NCBI RefSeq assembly: GCF_947623445.1
Contig: NC_135243.1
Location: forward strand, 18,794,479-18,858,478
DNA length: 64,000 nucleotides
Direction of reading: 5' to 3'
DNA from: Clavelina lepadiformis
Lineage: Eukaryota > Chordata > Ascidiacea > Aplousobranchia > Clavelinidae
Shown here: positions 10,304 through 23,357 of the stretch, piece after piece
Numbering within the stretch: position 1 is the stretch's first letter
Layout: every line of letters begins with the position of its first letter
The notes under the pieces: generated by a model
What the model was told of the DNA's origin: nothing
Seen by the model: only the letters and a program-made list of their open reading frames with translations
Database searches by the model: none
Position numbers and translations under genes: made by a program

Positions 10304-12345
10304 TGCTTGATACTTGTCTTCAACTGTATCTTACATTCATTGCGTTTAAAGTTTACATGCTAGTTGAAAGTAGACCATGTGTTGCCCAAACTGAAATTTG
10401 AGAAGAAATAAATAAACCGATTTCATGTTTAAAAAGAAAACGGTTTGACGTCAAACAGCATGACCGATACGCTCAACTAAAAAGAAAAATATTTATCAAC
10501 TCGGTGGAGGTTGCAAACGCGTAAACACTTATCTTCAAATGCGAAAAACAGAAAAACATTTGAATTTTTTGTTCCAGAGAAAAAGTAAAAGAGTTTAAGA
10601 GTACATAGAGGAAGGCAATATTTGAATTGCTTGAGGAATAGGGATCTATTAATTACTATAAAAAATATATTATCACATGACTATCAAAGGAAGAAAATCA
10701 TAAATATCTTGATATAACCAACAGTGTATTGAAGCAAAAATGAAAATTTTTCGTCATTTCGCTTTGGCTGTAGTGTAAAATGCAGGATGCGCATGCAAGC
10801 TCAGATATTTGTAAGGAGAGAGGTTTTCAGAGAGGTTGTATTCGCATCTCACAAAGACTCTCGTGCAATATCAAGATGTCCATTAAACTGTGATCAGCTA
10901 ATAACTTAAAAACCGATAGCGCAGAATCCTGCAATAGGCCGAACCTGTCTCACATTTTTCAAGTGTGCTTGCTGCTCGCATGACGTGTTGCTTTATACGT
11001 TCGTGACATGGTACACTTTCAACAGGTATAGTAAGTCATTGCGTACTTACGAAAGTGTTTTCTTGTCAAATATTAATATTAAAAATTGTAAAATTTTCTT
11101 GAAAGTATGGGCTATGAACCACCACTTGATACTTTGTTTCATGGTTTTCTATTGGTGAAAAGTTTATCTTTTCGGTTGTGCTTACGTAGGTCATTCCATC
11201 AAACCAGCATGTGCGTAATTGGTTGATTGCAATATGCAGGCTCTGCGTCTGTCAGTGATGTGATAACTCTGTCTGACGTAAACAAGCAACGATCATTTCC
11301 TTAAACTTCCATACATCAAGCTATCGTCATTGTCAAGCGCTGTAAATTTCTTCGTGACGTCACAGTTTTGGAGTTAAAATCGTGAACTATTTTTGTAATT
11401 TCTTAACTACAGTATTATAATTTTTTGAAAAAATTCTTTCATCAATTTGTTCATTAATTAGTGGTGCTCTTTGATAAGAACTTAATTAAAAAACAACTTA
11501 TTTCTGCACAACAACCGACAGTACGGATGGTAAGGATAACATTGTTTAGATTGCTTTGATTAATCATGTATGACGATAATTTGAAAATATTTGGTGATTA
11601 ACGACGGCGACATAATTTTGCGTTTCATCTTACATAAATTGGGAATATTTTGTCATTTATAGATGCTTATAACTATATGTTAGCCTAACCAACAACTTGT
11701 ATGCACTTGCGCATCGTGAATTTTACCCAATGCACTACCGTATAGTATCCTATGATGCAATACCCTATACGAGGAGATTGCCTACGGTGGCAAACACGCC
11801 CGATTGGTTTGAACCTCATGATACACGAATAAAGATGACGTTATGGCGTCATAATGCGTTTATGTCACGTAGTACAACAAAACGATAAAGAAAAAACGTT
11901 CATCTAAAACGGTAAAGTGGAGACACAGAGGGTAGAATTTCAATATCTTACAAAACAAAAGTTTTCCAGAAAATAAAGCTTAACTCGAATATTTTTCGAA
12001 GACAAAATATAGATTTTTTCGGTTAAAGACGTGTAGCGATTGGTTTCGTGCTGGCATATTGCGTGCCTAACCCTATCCTACATCCTACAGCCATTACTTA
12101 TTTGAAAGCAGAAACATTTGCCATGCCAAACTGTAAACGGTTCTTATTACCGCCGCTTCAAAAAATGCTTTTTTGCTCTATCGCACAAAAATTGAGATAA
12201 AAAGTATTCCAGCAGAAATCATTAATCAGAATAATTGTAATTCCTTTTTTTCAAAAATTATTAGAGTTCATTTTACGATTGTTAGAATTGCATTTCGCAA
12301 TTGCTGCATAACTTTCTCACAGCTAAGAGTGGCTTAAGCATTAAA
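10304..12345. other. Intergenic stretch, nothing supported
   Basis: AT-rich sequence with no convincing exon. A 63-codon frame at 11697-11888 has no family likeness and is of a length expected by chance. The promoter of the next gene should lie at the right end, but I see no clear TATA box. Confidence 0.5.
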
Positions 12346-14462
12346 ATGAAATTTTTTGGTGTTGCACTTACACTCATCCTGTCTTGCTGTAATGCACAAA
12401 TCAGACGTCAAGCGACCTGCGAAATTGATGTTGAAGCTGGTGAAGTTGTTGCAGTTCTTCCAGGAAAACGGGGTCCTTCAGGTGCTCCTGGAATTAAAGG
12501 AACAAAGGGAGAGCCAGGGGACTGTAAAAAGTGGATTACAGCGGTTGAAAGCCTTGAGCAAAGGTTATCAGATTTGCAAAATGAACTTTGGATAAGAGGT
12601 AAAACTATTTTTTCGGAGTTAACATAAACCATATTTTACAATTTACAGTTTTTAAACGTTACAGTAAAGTAAGGCCTTCTAAAAATGTACCTCAGCAACG
12701 AACGTCAAGTAGCTTAAAATACTATTGCGCAATGGGAATCTGCTCAGAGCTACATTACAAACTATGGATCCAACCGCTTGAAACATGTCAATTAAAATTG
12801 GTTTCAAATAGCCTGGTAGCAAAAGCATTTCACTGTATTTTAACCGAATGGCAAAGGAATCTGAGTTTCATGGTGATTATAGATTGGTCGACATGGACTG
12901 CTTGGGGAGAGTGCTCTACTCAAAGAAGTTGCGGAATAGGAAGTCGATCTCGTTCTCGAACGTGCTTGTTTTCTCGAAATGGCGGTCCCTGCGAAGGGTC
13001 TGACGTTGAAACTGGAGAGTGTCGCGTTCCATCGTGTGATGGTAAGCAATGTTTTACAATCGCAAAAAAATTTTTGAAAACCTTTGCAGCACAGTGAGAA
13101 TATTTTTGTTGTAATACTGGATGACAATTAGAACCTATTTTAAATGGGAATAAAGACCTAACCAGAAGCAACTCACTTCTTTACAGTGTCAGTCAGACTT
13201 CTGAACGGTACATTTGGGCCAGTTTTCATATACGATGACAGTAATTCTGAGGCGCCAAAATGGAGGGGAGTGTGCGAGGTAATTTTAAGCTGTGATGACA
13301 GTAATACATAATGCGACATTTAAAGACGCATATATGCAACAATATGTTGTTTCTTTATTGATAAAAAGCGCTTTTGTGGATATTATCACTTTTATTAAAA
13401 GTAAATTTCTGAAAAATACCTTATTCAGTATTTTATATTTTGTTTTAAATGTTTATGTTTTCCTTTTTTTATTTCGAAATTAGCTTTTTAAGCAACTTTT
13501 TCGAAAAAAGTGGCAGTAGAAAAACAATTCTGAACTCTAATTTCTTCATTTAAATAGTGTTATATTTGTTTTTGCTGCTTTATTTGCAGTATCAAAGTTT
13601 AAGTTTAGCTGAAAAAACTGGTATCCTGAAAACAGTTTGCAGAAGCAAAGATCTTTCACTGGCGTATATTCGTCCCATTGTAAACAAACTCTTTACCGAC
13701 CAGGTAGACTGCCATTTACGTTAGTATTCTTATATTCCATGCACGAATACTTCATGTTTCTCTTTAAGTGGGCGACATTGTTTACAGATTTATTTGAGCC
13801 CAAAACGTTGTAGCGACAACGAGGACCACTTGATGCAGTGTGAGCATGATGGATGGAAATATCATATTGACTGTCGGCGCCAGCTGCAAGTGTTTTGTAC
13901 TGGTACGTGTCATTCTAAAGAACTAAATCTACAGACATTGGTTCGGTATGGCGGGGTAAGGCTGCAGGTTCGAAACCAATTTTGATTTCATAATTACAGC
14001 TTTGTACCGTTATTTTCACTCAGATGTACAACACTTCCATCTCCCCAGCAATCAAGTAACTTGGACCATTGTAAAGCTATTTTGTGAAAGCTTAGGTCGA
14101 CGAATGTGCTCAATAACCGAGATATTTCCATTTAATGACAGAGTTCCTATCATCACCGGAATTATTCCTGGTGATCATTGGGCTCCAATAAGGTAACAAA
14201 TTAATGCCTTTATTTAGCGACATAACGAGAAAAAATAATAGTCTTAACTATCTTAGTTATTGCATTTTTACTATTTCTTGTTGGAAGTTTTACTGAATAC
14301 ATATTTCTCGGCAGTGGAGAAGAGAAAGATTGGGTTCAAGTTGGAAGTAGCCGAAACTTCAACGGCTTAACCCATTCTGAGACTCACAGCTTTGGCGTTC
14401 CAACATGGGGAGAAGTGATAAGCAATCGTCCGTATAGAGGCAATTTCTACTGTTGCCTGTAG
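12346..14462 (+). CDS. Secreted collagen-stalk / TSP1 / SRCR-like protein
   Basis: Seven exons (12346-12598, 12883-13041, 13187-13278, 13590-13703, 13788-13902, 14000-14192, 14315-14462) agree in phase and give 357 residues. In order: signal peptide (1-17), six collagen triplets at 40-59 (GKR GPS GAP GIK GTK GEP), a short coiled-coil-like stretch (65-81), a thrombospondin type 1 repeat (85-138; WSTWTAWGEC, CGIGSRSRSRTC) on one phase 1-1 exon, an SRCR-like domain (139-245; VRLLNG, TVCRS, CSDNEDHLMQC, final FC), and a C-terminal domain (246-357) with the spaced pattern FCESLGRRMCS, HWAP, WVQVG, WG and FYCC. The layout suggests an oligomeric extracellular recognition or matrix protein. I cannot name the last domain; similar W/C-rich ends occur in other marine invertebrate secreted proteins as I recall. 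Function is inferred from domains only. Confidence 0.85.
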
Positions 14463-15338
14463 CCGGTCATATCAACAGATTTATGAATTCTTGTTTCCCC
14501 GTGGAAATCCATATGTAAAAACGTCTCACACAACTCTTGCAGATTACTTAAGAAATTAATTTTATTTGGATTAGATGTTTATAGGGGAATTTCCTGTAGC
14601 TATATTTTGTACAAATTATTGTGCATTTGTATGTTTTTTATCTTTGTTTGCTATGAACTATTGTACTTGTGAATGTTGTTTAATATATGCAGTACAACCA
14701 ACGCATAAAATGTAATCAAGCAAATTAACAAGTTATGCATTATGAAACTCGAGTAGGTAATATCCTATAATCATATTTTACCAGTAAAGCGTTACAATAA
14801 ACAAGGACTGTGAGATTACATATATCAACTAAATCTATTCCAAGTAGTTTGAAAAACACAATGACATATCTATATGAGTATACGTAACAGGTACATGATA
14901 TCGTTATCTGATTTTATTCTCCTTCATTATAGGCTACTGGAATGTATTTCAAACAAGAAAAATAAGCGATGTATATATTTCACCATCAAATTAATTGCAT
15001 CCTTTTCAGACGCAATTTGTTTACAGAATAAGTGATCTTCAAATGCATATCAGTGAACATAAAGTACTTTGCAAGAATGTAATTTAGTGATTGTGTTTAC
15101 TGTAATTACAGTGAATCATTGAATTGCTGATCCCTGTTCTGTTCTTGCACTCATGCAGAACATGATCCAGCTTTGAAGTTAAAGTAGAGATATAGGCCCA
15201 CACATGAACAACTGTACATGTTTGTGTTTAATAAATGCAGTATTTCTGGAGCTGAACAAGAAAAATTAAAGAAATAACTATTGCAGTTTTATGGCCAAGT
15301 AAATTTCAAGATGAATGAGAATTTGAAGAAATTCAAAA
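14463..15338. other. 3' UTR and intergenic, no gene
   Basis: Contains the likely 3' end of the upstream gene (AATAAA at 14796-14801) and AT-rich spacer. No exon is supported. Confidence 0.5.
14584..14594. promoter_or_regulatory. kappaB-like site GGGGAATTTCC
   Basis: A close match to the NF-kappaB consensus, 122 bp after the stop codon of the collagen/TSP1/SRCR gene and probably inside its 3' untranslated region (AATAAA at 14796-14801). Possibly chance. Confidence 0.2.
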
Positions 15339-16097
15339 ATGTCAGGCAATTACAGTGACGTGGTCTTCCTTGATGTGACTAACTCATCGAAGTTGGTTGC
15401 GTTTAATGAAAGTTACATGCATCAAGGACGTCCCCACAACAACATTCGCTCAGCTGAAGAACTTCTAATTATCTTGCTGATGATCAAAAGCGTTTTTCTA
15501 ATGAGTGCTGCTCTGGTATATCAGAGTAAATTTGGAACGTCCAACTTAAAAGTTAAAAACATCGTTTGTACTATCCCAGCACTATCCTTATTGCTCAAAC
15601 CACCGATCTTTGAAGTCGAGAATCACGCAAGAGACCCAAAGCGATTCGTTATGCAGAATCTTCTTATGCACCTATTTTGTATTGGCAGTTTCAGATAAGA
15701 TGTTTGTATACATGCTTATATATACGTGCTATGGATTCCCGTCTACAAACGTGGTTCTATGTCTCATGTGCGCTCAGGCTTGATGCAGATAGTAGCCAAA
15801 GGCATAATGATTGAAATTACTGTACTAGCCATACTTGAAGCTATTTTGATGGCAATTCAGCCAACGGAAGGAATCTTCTACGTTGGCATCATTAACTGCT
15901 TCGGTACAATCGTCAGCACTGTAGCTCTCAGTATGTCGTTTGCTGATTGCACACAAAAGTTTGCCCATATCTGCTCTAGAATACCGCCCCATGCGAAACA
16001 CAACGTGTGCCAGTTCTGGACGACAACACGACCTAGCGGCTGCTTCACCTTTGCCCCGATATCCGTCCATATGGCCGACAAACTACCTGACTCATAA
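15339..16097 (+). pseudogene. Decayed seven-pass membrane protein gene (paralogue of 19825-21889)
   Basis: Two frames resemble the two ends of the intact gene at 19825-21889. The first (15339-15698) starts with ATG, carries an N-glycosylation-type NYS near its start, and matches membrane passes 1-3 (for example NLKVKNIVCTIPALSLLLKP against KLKRTNVMCLVSTLLLLFES). It ends in a stop with no splice donor. The second (from about 15726) matches passes 6-7, including the shared SFAD motif after the last pass. About 80-100 residues corresponding to passes 4-5 and the paralogue's intron are absent, with only about 30 bp between the frames and no splice sites. The simplest reading is an internal deletion that made a pseudogene. 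A short product with three passes cannot be excluded. Confidence 0.7.
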
Positions 16098-17314
16098 GGC
16101 GGAGGTTCGCGATCGAGTGCTTCCGCGCAGAATACCCAGCAAGCACGTGCAATGAGTGAACTCACAGGATTTTAACGTTTTTGTCACTCTGACAAGACCT
16201 AAATTTCAGGAAAATATACCGGCATGGACTCGTGTGTGATACAATGTTTGTAACATATGATTGTTCAGTTAATGTAGCTGTTCCCTTGAACACTTTTGGC
16301 TTTAATTAGTACCAACATTGAGTTCCACCTTTTTACCATACACACTGCACAGTTCACAACGTGTTTTAAGGCCGCCCGATCCCGTCATGTGAGATGAGTT
16401 ATCGACTATAGGCTTATGAGCCCTAAAGGACATGGACAGGCATGAATGCACACATTACAATTACGTGTTTACGATCGTGATTCTGACGAGAAAACAACCG
16501 GCCAAATCATACAGTTAGGTAACGCGTCATTTTGTGTCACTGTAGCAATTCTTCACTCTGTAAACTTGTCAACGCTTTATTACACGTATAGGCGACTATT
16601 CTGTCGTGATATTCTTTATGAGAGACGGTGAAGTTTCACTTGAGGTCATACAAGGGTTACATTAAATTTCCAGCTTCTTTTAATGGTTTCTGTTTGTGCG
16701 ATCGGGTTATGCAAACATATGACAAAAAGATATTTGGTGTTTGTGACGCACTTGTAAATTCCTCGTCATCCAACATAGCAAAACTTAATTTTTTGTTGTA
16801 TAGGTGTGTCTTCCAGTGAATACTTTATAAATAAATTATCTTCCGAGCTGCAGTTTTCACCTCTAGCTCTTTTTCTTCGCTTAGAACGCTGCTACACCTT
16901 GCATCCCAAAACGAATACAATACTAGTGAGCGCAGAGGTCACGTAAAGTGCACGAAGCAAACTATAAAACTTGTCAAATATTCTTTGATCAGTAAATGTT
17001 TGCCTTAGCAACATTTTGAGTGATTTTAATGTTCGTTCAAGCTAAACAGATCTTATAACGACACAAGGTGGATCAAAAGGGTATAAATTCAGCATAGACA
17101 AGGGCACTAATAGTTGAACGTGTATGGTATTGCAAGAAGGTTTCATTGTTAAATGTCGGAAGAGTATATTCTTGTATGTATACGATATAAGTGTGATGTT
17201 TCTTATATACTACATAAAGACCGTTTCCGATATGGATTAACGCAATTTTTGTTGATTTATTTTTTCAAGTGAAGGCTTTGAAAAAATAAATACAAGTAGT
17301 GGTAAATAAAAAGC
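16098..17314. other. Intergenic stretch upstream of SRD5A
   Basis: No exon is supported. Short frames at 16446-16819 are no longer than chance. A pyrimidine run ending in tttttcaag about 40 bp before the SRD5A ATG could be a 3' splice site for a leader. Confidence 0.45.
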
Positions 17315-18406
17315 ATGACGGATACAATGCTTGGTCGAATGTGCTTGATTTTTTGGCCAGAGCTCGATGAGAAAAAACGTGTCGACTTACTGGCAACTGT
17401 AATGTTAGATTGGGCATTAATAACTCCTCTGGTCATTATGGGTGGATTGCTGCCTTATGGAAGGTATACTTATCGCCAAAAGATGGTATATGTTGACTCT
17501 AAAATAGGATGGGTTTTGCAGGTAATGTCCAGGGCAACGACCCCATGCATGCAATAATTACTGCCTTATAGCAAAATTTTAGAAAACAAAAAGTTTTAGC
17601 AAAAAATACACTATAAAATTGTCCAACATATATTGCAGTTTGCTAGTTCACGAAAAGTTTGTTTTTGTTTCAGGAGTCTCCGTCGTTTTTGATTCCACTA
17701 CACGCTGTCTGGACTGCTCGGAACAATCTTCCGTCTCTACCTGCCCTTATTCTTTTGGCCGCTTTCCTTATTCACTACGGATACCGTGTGCTGGTGTATA
17801 GTTTGAAAATTAGAGGAGGAAAACCATCCCCTCTTTCTTTTGTTTTTTTAGCAGCTTTGTTCTGTGCATGCAACGGTTACATGCAGGTAATAAGCGTTTA
17901 CAAAAGTGAAAATGTTACTATAGCTATATATTATACGTGTGAAAGATGTTAAAACGTTTTTAACTTTAAGGTTTAAACAGCGATTTACTTCAAGCAAATA
18001 AGCGTTTTAATCATTACAGGCAAATTTTCTTTTACACTACTCGTCCTATCCTATGTCGTGGATGACCGAATGGAACTTCATGGTTGGAATTGTTTTGTTT
18101 GCGATTGGGCTTTACACAAACATACGCTGCGACAATATTTTGCGAAACTTGAGAAAACCGGGTGAAACTGGTTACAAAATACCACGTGGCTGGGTCTTTG
18201 ACTACGTCTCGGGTGGAAATTATTTTGGAGAATCATTAGAATGGACTGGCTGGGCTTTGGCGTGCTGGTCAGTGCAAGGCTTTTCTTTTGCTGTATTTGC
18301 TACAACGTTTTTGTTATGTAGAAGCGTTGAACATCACAAATGGTATCATTCGAACTTTCGTACGTATCCCAAAGATAGGAAAATCTTCATTCCGTTTGTG
18401 TGGTAA
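17315..18406 (+). CDS. SRD5A: 3-oxo-5-alpha-steroid 4-dehydrogenase (steroid 5-alpha-reductase)
   Basis: An ER membrane enzyme that reduces the 4,5 double bond of 3-oxo-4-ene steroids with NADPH. Exons 17315-17521, 17674-17886 and 18020-18406, all phase 0, give 268 residues, close to the roughly 255-260 of vertebrate type 1 and 2 enzymes. Several hydrophobic segments are spread over the length. The active-site Gln-Glu pair of the family is present as Q69-E70, split exactly by intron 1, followed by SPSF as in the vertebrate proteins. The conserved HYGYR (active-site tyrosine), GYKIPRG, YVSGGNYFGE, EWTGWALA, HHKWY and final IPFVW motifs are all present. AATAAA follows at 18548. No damage is seen. 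Closest to types 1/2 rather than type 3 by these motifs. Confidence 0.95.
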
Positions 18407-18547
18407 ACACCTGCAAAAACATCCAAATAATTATCATGTATAATTTATTTCGTTAATTTATTTCAGTTGTATTCAACTATTCACGTATGTTTTCCGTGTA
18501 AAAACTTGTCTTGATTTAAACTTTGTTGTTTTTGCTTTCTTTGAATC

Positions 18548-18553
18548 AATAAA
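18548..18553 (+). other. Polyadenylation signal AATAAA (SRD5A)
   Basis: Canonical signal 142 bp after the stop codon of the steroid 5-alpha-reductase gene. Confidence 0.6.
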
Positions 18554-19824
18554 ATTGAGACATCCATTACATATGAGCTTTATTACATCGGTTTTGCAAA
18601 AAAACTATAAAACAAACCCAAACTATAAAAATATGCACATTTTTAACCTTTTATGTGGAAAGCTATGCTAACAACACGATAAAAATTGTAAAAATACTAG
18701 TTACTAATTACTAATTCATTGGATTGCATGTACATATTGTTGAAGGTGATAAGATGTCTTTACACATGTAGAAGACTTTTTGACAATATATACAACAAAG
18801 ACAAGCATAACCCCTAGTTCTTTTCCATGTGGTTCTTGAAACTTGGTGTGTTGCTTGTTGCAAAACTTGGTCAGTTGTGGGAAACGTAGTTGGGCTGAAA
18901 ATTAAAAGTTAAACTATTTTGAGTTTAGCCGGCAAGCAAAAATATTTAGGCTATAAGCCCGGCGACTTCCAGGCGCTTAAAAGCGGTTTCATCTTTGTAG
19001 CAAGAATGCAACTTTGCACCAAGATTTCTATTCGGTTGATTTTATTCACGCTTGACTGGCTACGCAAATGGCATTTTCTCATGAAGACTGCCTTGAACTT
19101 TTCTGAGAAGTTGTAACCAAACATACTTAAGGCAGACATGTCTCTAATCGTCACTGCAACGTTTTTACGCCGTATAGCGTTCAAATGGCTGCAGCCAATA
19201 TCTTACAACGGAAATGCTTTGGCATATTTCACTCGTTTTCTACACACGCACATTTTATACTCTTGCGATAATGACTGTTGCGAAATCTTGCGAACTAATT
19301 TTGAGGTCAATTTTTGAAAAGTTGATTTACAGAGTAAACAAAGATAAGCATCGGGCATGCGATTTAGTACTGCACAATTTCCTCGTGTAAGCCCCCGAAG
19401 CAACAACGATTTCGCGAAATACTCGCTATTAGTTTCATCAGCAGCATGGGTCTAAGTCTGAGCAAGTGTTTAGTTAGACAAATGTTTCAAGTAGGCAAGG
19501 CTAGGCAATTTTCATTTTCAGTAGTGACTTAATAAAGAAAATATGTTAACTAATTGTGAATTTGCAAATCAATTTTATAAAATATGCATGACTACATTGT
19601 CTTAAAAATAAACAACACTGATGACAAGTTTTCTCGTCTTCATAGATTAGCTAGGCTACTGTAGAAGTCAAGTAAGCCTTATAAAACTGAACAGCTGCTG
19701 GTAAAATTAAATTTGGACTTACTGTAAATAAAGGAACGTAGATCAGTAAGAGTAATTGCTAAGAAATTTTGTCCTGCAATTAAACGTTGGATGTTGTTTG
19801 AAAAGGAATTAATACAGAGTCGAC
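18554..19824. other. Intergenic stretch
   Basis: No supported exon. Overlapping frames on both strands near 18.92-19.18 kb are open but show no splice-site logic or family motif. A weak 3' splice-like site (aatacag) sits 7 bp before the next gene's start codon. Confidence 0.45.
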
Positions 19825-21889
19825 ATGGAACACGAAACTGTCACCAGCATCAACTCAAACTTCCCAGTACATTCGATTTACTACACGAATAATAGTTACA
19901 ATACAGCGTCAAGTAAGAATGGCAGCCAGGTCTGGTCGACACAGGGTATACCCGAAAAGTCGTCTATCAGCAAGCGATCGGAATTTGCCATGGCCGGGCT
20001 ATTATCATGTTTTAGCCTTTATCTGGTCGGCGTAACTGTCTGGTACAACGTCAAGCATTTTCAGAAAAAACTAAAGCGAACAAATGTAATGTGTTTGGTG
20101 TCAACCTTGCTACTGCTTTTCGAAAGTTGTTGGTTCCAGCTGGAAATACAGATGAAGGATGCTCAAGATTCATTTTGCACTGTTTATTCCGTAACCAACG
20201 TTTTCATTTCCACAATCAACAAAACTATAATCTATGTCATTTTTTGGATGAGGCAGAGCTCTTTCTACAGAACTCGGGCACTGAGCTCTATCGGCCCCAA
20301 GAAATTTGCCATCCTTAACAAAAGCTTGATAGCAGCAATCATTGTTTTTGCTATGACACAAATAACTGTTTTAAGTTGCATTCCATTGTATGGAACCGAT
20401 AACGGATGCAAGTACGGGAAGCCAACAGGATTTCTTAAGATATTTTCCGTGGCTGTGTTTACTATCATAACCCTTTTTCAGGTAAGGTTAAAATCAGAAT
20501 TATTTCTACAGAATTTCTTTTAGGTATAGTTTGTCAGTTATCTATCAATTATATGGTCATATTTGGTTGTAACAAACAAATGAAACAAGATTATTTTTAA
20601 TAACATTTATGTTCAAAAAAACGTTGAAGAACCTGTTTTGCAAATGTAGCCTATACCAACATTTTCAGAGATATTGTAACGTAAAGTAATAATTTTTCCC
20701 TGACAATTGATGATCTGCATTAGAGACACTTGAAAATTAGTTTCAGCGTCCCCCCGTTCTATGCAAAATCATTTTAAGCTTTCAAAAGATTTCTTGTAAA
20801 AGGTAGTATTATTCTGACCAATTATAAGAATTACTAATAAAACGCATTATTTATAAAATTAAATAATGATTAGAATAAAAGTTTTTTGCAAGTAACAATT
20901 TTAATAATTAACAAAGTGCATGTGATTCTGGAAAATTAATTCGCGCAACATAAGCCTATTTAATTATTTATAGTTTTGCTTAAAAATATAGCGTTCTTTC
21001 AATAAACATACGCGTATATAGGGTATACAACATATCGACGTTTTAAAGCATTTATAATAATTACTAAAAGAGATATAATAAGAATTTCCAAGAAATTCTA
21101 ATGTACACTTTCTTCAGAAAACGTATAAACGCCTCTGAAAGTAATAATTTTGAACTACAAACACAAAGTTATAGTCAAATATACTTTTTTATCTTGAATC
21201 ATTTATCTTAGATGGTATGTTCCTATAGCTATATTAGATAACTTTAATTAAGTTGCAATTTGCAAAGAAAAGTTACACTTTATCCAAACATTCCGGATCA
21301 GGCAACACGATATTCAAACTACAGTATCGGGTTCCGATAAAGTTCATGTACAAATAAACACCGACATATTTTGAGGAACTGCTTGTCGTGGCTTTGGCCG
21401 GTTGGCGTGGAACAAAAAAAAATGTCGACATTTTCAGCTTGCGCAAACCTTTTATAACTTATTCAACAAACTAACTCGAATTCAGGCAACCATATATCAA
21501 ATAAATTTTCTGATACCATTTTTCAGATATTTCTACTAATTCCCATTCTATACCCGATTGTGAAACACTTAAAGGCAGCCGGAAAACTACAATCAAATTC
21601 CAGATTGGGGTCCGTCATGATACGTCTCTGCGTCTGTACAGCTATTTGTGTGATTACCGACATTATTTTCGTAGGCGTAATAGCCCAACAACACGACAAT
21701 TTAATGCCGTTTAGTTTTATTCCAATCTGTTATTCCTTTAACATGTTTATTAACGTCGTGTGTATGATCGTCTCCTTCGCTGATTACAAAATTCGTTTCT
21801 TTCCTTTCCTTAAATCCAAGGTTACTCCAACTCCTGGGCAAAGCCAGCAAATGTGCGTTTATAAGATCCACGCCACATCTGCTGTTTAA
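19825..21889 (+). CDS. Seven-pass membrane receptor-like protein, unassigned family
   Basis: Two exons (19825-20481 and 21527-21889) joined in phase 0 across a 1045-bp intron give 339 residues. The N-terminal 50 residues are polar with N-glycosylation sites (NNS, NGS). Seven hydrophobic segments follow, at about 52-74, 90-110, 123-145, 165-188, 203-228, 248-270 and 280-305, then a short polar tail. A basic FW-M-RQ-SSFYR motif follows the third pass. This topology is that of a receptor, but I see no rhodopsin-type DRY or NPxxY motif and cannot place it in a named GPCR class. It is related to the decayed gene at 15339-16097, with the SRD5A gene between them. A tunicate-expanded receptor family is an inference. 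Confidence 0.8.
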
Positions 21890-23357
21890 GCCTGGAAGTT
21901 GTTTTCAGCGTAGTAGTAAAGACAAACAAGGAGGGTTGCTAAACGAGTTTTATTCCTATTACAGAAAAATAGCACTGTTTATATGGTTGTTTATAAAAGT
22001 TTGTTTTTGAAATTAATATGTAAGAAATCTTCTTACTCTCAAACGTACTTTATTCGAAATCGTGTGCTCTGCATGGTTAATTAGTCTTTCAAAGTCACAT
22101 AATTTTCAGCCTATATGTATACTGTATATATAGCCAAGGTAAGTATATCCATCAGTTGCAAGAGTTTTGCTTGTATTGCGTGCTTTTTAGCGTTAACGGA
22201 ACCTGCTGATATTCGAACACGATTGATAGTTTATGATAGTTTATTTATCCAGAGTTAAAATTTATTTACAGTGCCGAAGATAGTCTCCATTTGTGGTTCA
22301 TGTACTAGTGTGGCACATAACAAAATAAACAGTGGATGCTTCCTTAATAAAATGTTTCACCCACTTTATCGTTTAGCGGGGGGGTATTTAAAGAGTATAG
22401 TTTTAAGGAAAATACCGTTAAGTGCCGTTGCCAAATGCCAATTTAAGCTAAGTTCTTTGAACCGTCCTTCTTAGCATAGTCTACCAATTCAAAATTTGCA
22501 TAATACCTGTATCTCATCTTATGCCCGTGAATCTGTTGACTAATTTCAGTGTTAGATTGGCTTGAACTGATGCCAGGGCCAAAAATGGACATTTGACAGG
22601 CTGGTTATACTGTTAGTTTTGTTGAACGTCAAAGCTGATCGAACATAGTTTAAAAGGATTGGCCTGCTAGAAAAGTATTATTTGGAGTGACAAATGATCT
22701 GCTAAAAAACAAACGCTAATCGCTATTATTTTGCACCTGGAATATCTACCTTAATAATAACGCCGAAATAAAAGCTTCAATTAAAGGTCTTTAATAATTT
22801 GTAGAGATCAGTTTCAAACTATTCCCAGTCAAGAAAGCTCTCTCAGCCGATATTGTTGTGGCGCTGAGAAACATAAAATGTACATTAAATAATTATTCTT
22901 GTTACAGCTTACCGTGTACTTTTATATAAAAAACGTAGGCCTACATTGAAAGCACAATAAGAGTTAGGAAAAAGCGTAATTTGTACAAAACAAGAACTTT
23001 GAAATGGTATTTACATTAAATATCTTTGCATGGTTATGATAGCAATAAAGTTGTCATATTAATGGATATGTCGTGCATTGCAGCCAGGTTTACGCGTCAA
23101 TGGACGTCTAAAGAGAACGGCAGCTGTCCCCAAAAATTTTAATGAATTCCCGTCGGCACTTACGTCAGTTTTGTGACTAAAAACTACATGGAAAATGAAA
23201 TGGTGGTTTCCATCGACACGTTTTGAATAAAAATAACAAAGAATCGTACTTTGGAAATAAAAATTTGTGCTGCGAACGTGAAAAATTTATTAAAGATTTA
23301 TCGCCACGCAAAAAGTTGGCTGTTTAGCTGTCAACACTTTTAACTCCAATTGGTCAG
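21890..23357. other. Intergenic stretch
   Basis: 3' untranslated and spacer sequence. A 67-codon frame at 22271-22474 follows a splice-acceptor-like tttacag but has no other support. Confidence 0.45.

Noticed and set aside
13940-13985. tRNA-like GGTTCGAAACC with a nearby TGGC-GGGT-AAGG in intron 5 of the collagen/TSP1/SRCR gene
   Set aside because: The A-box-like and B-box-like words are only about 8 bp apart, with no cloverleaf; at best a scrap of a tRNA-derived repeat.
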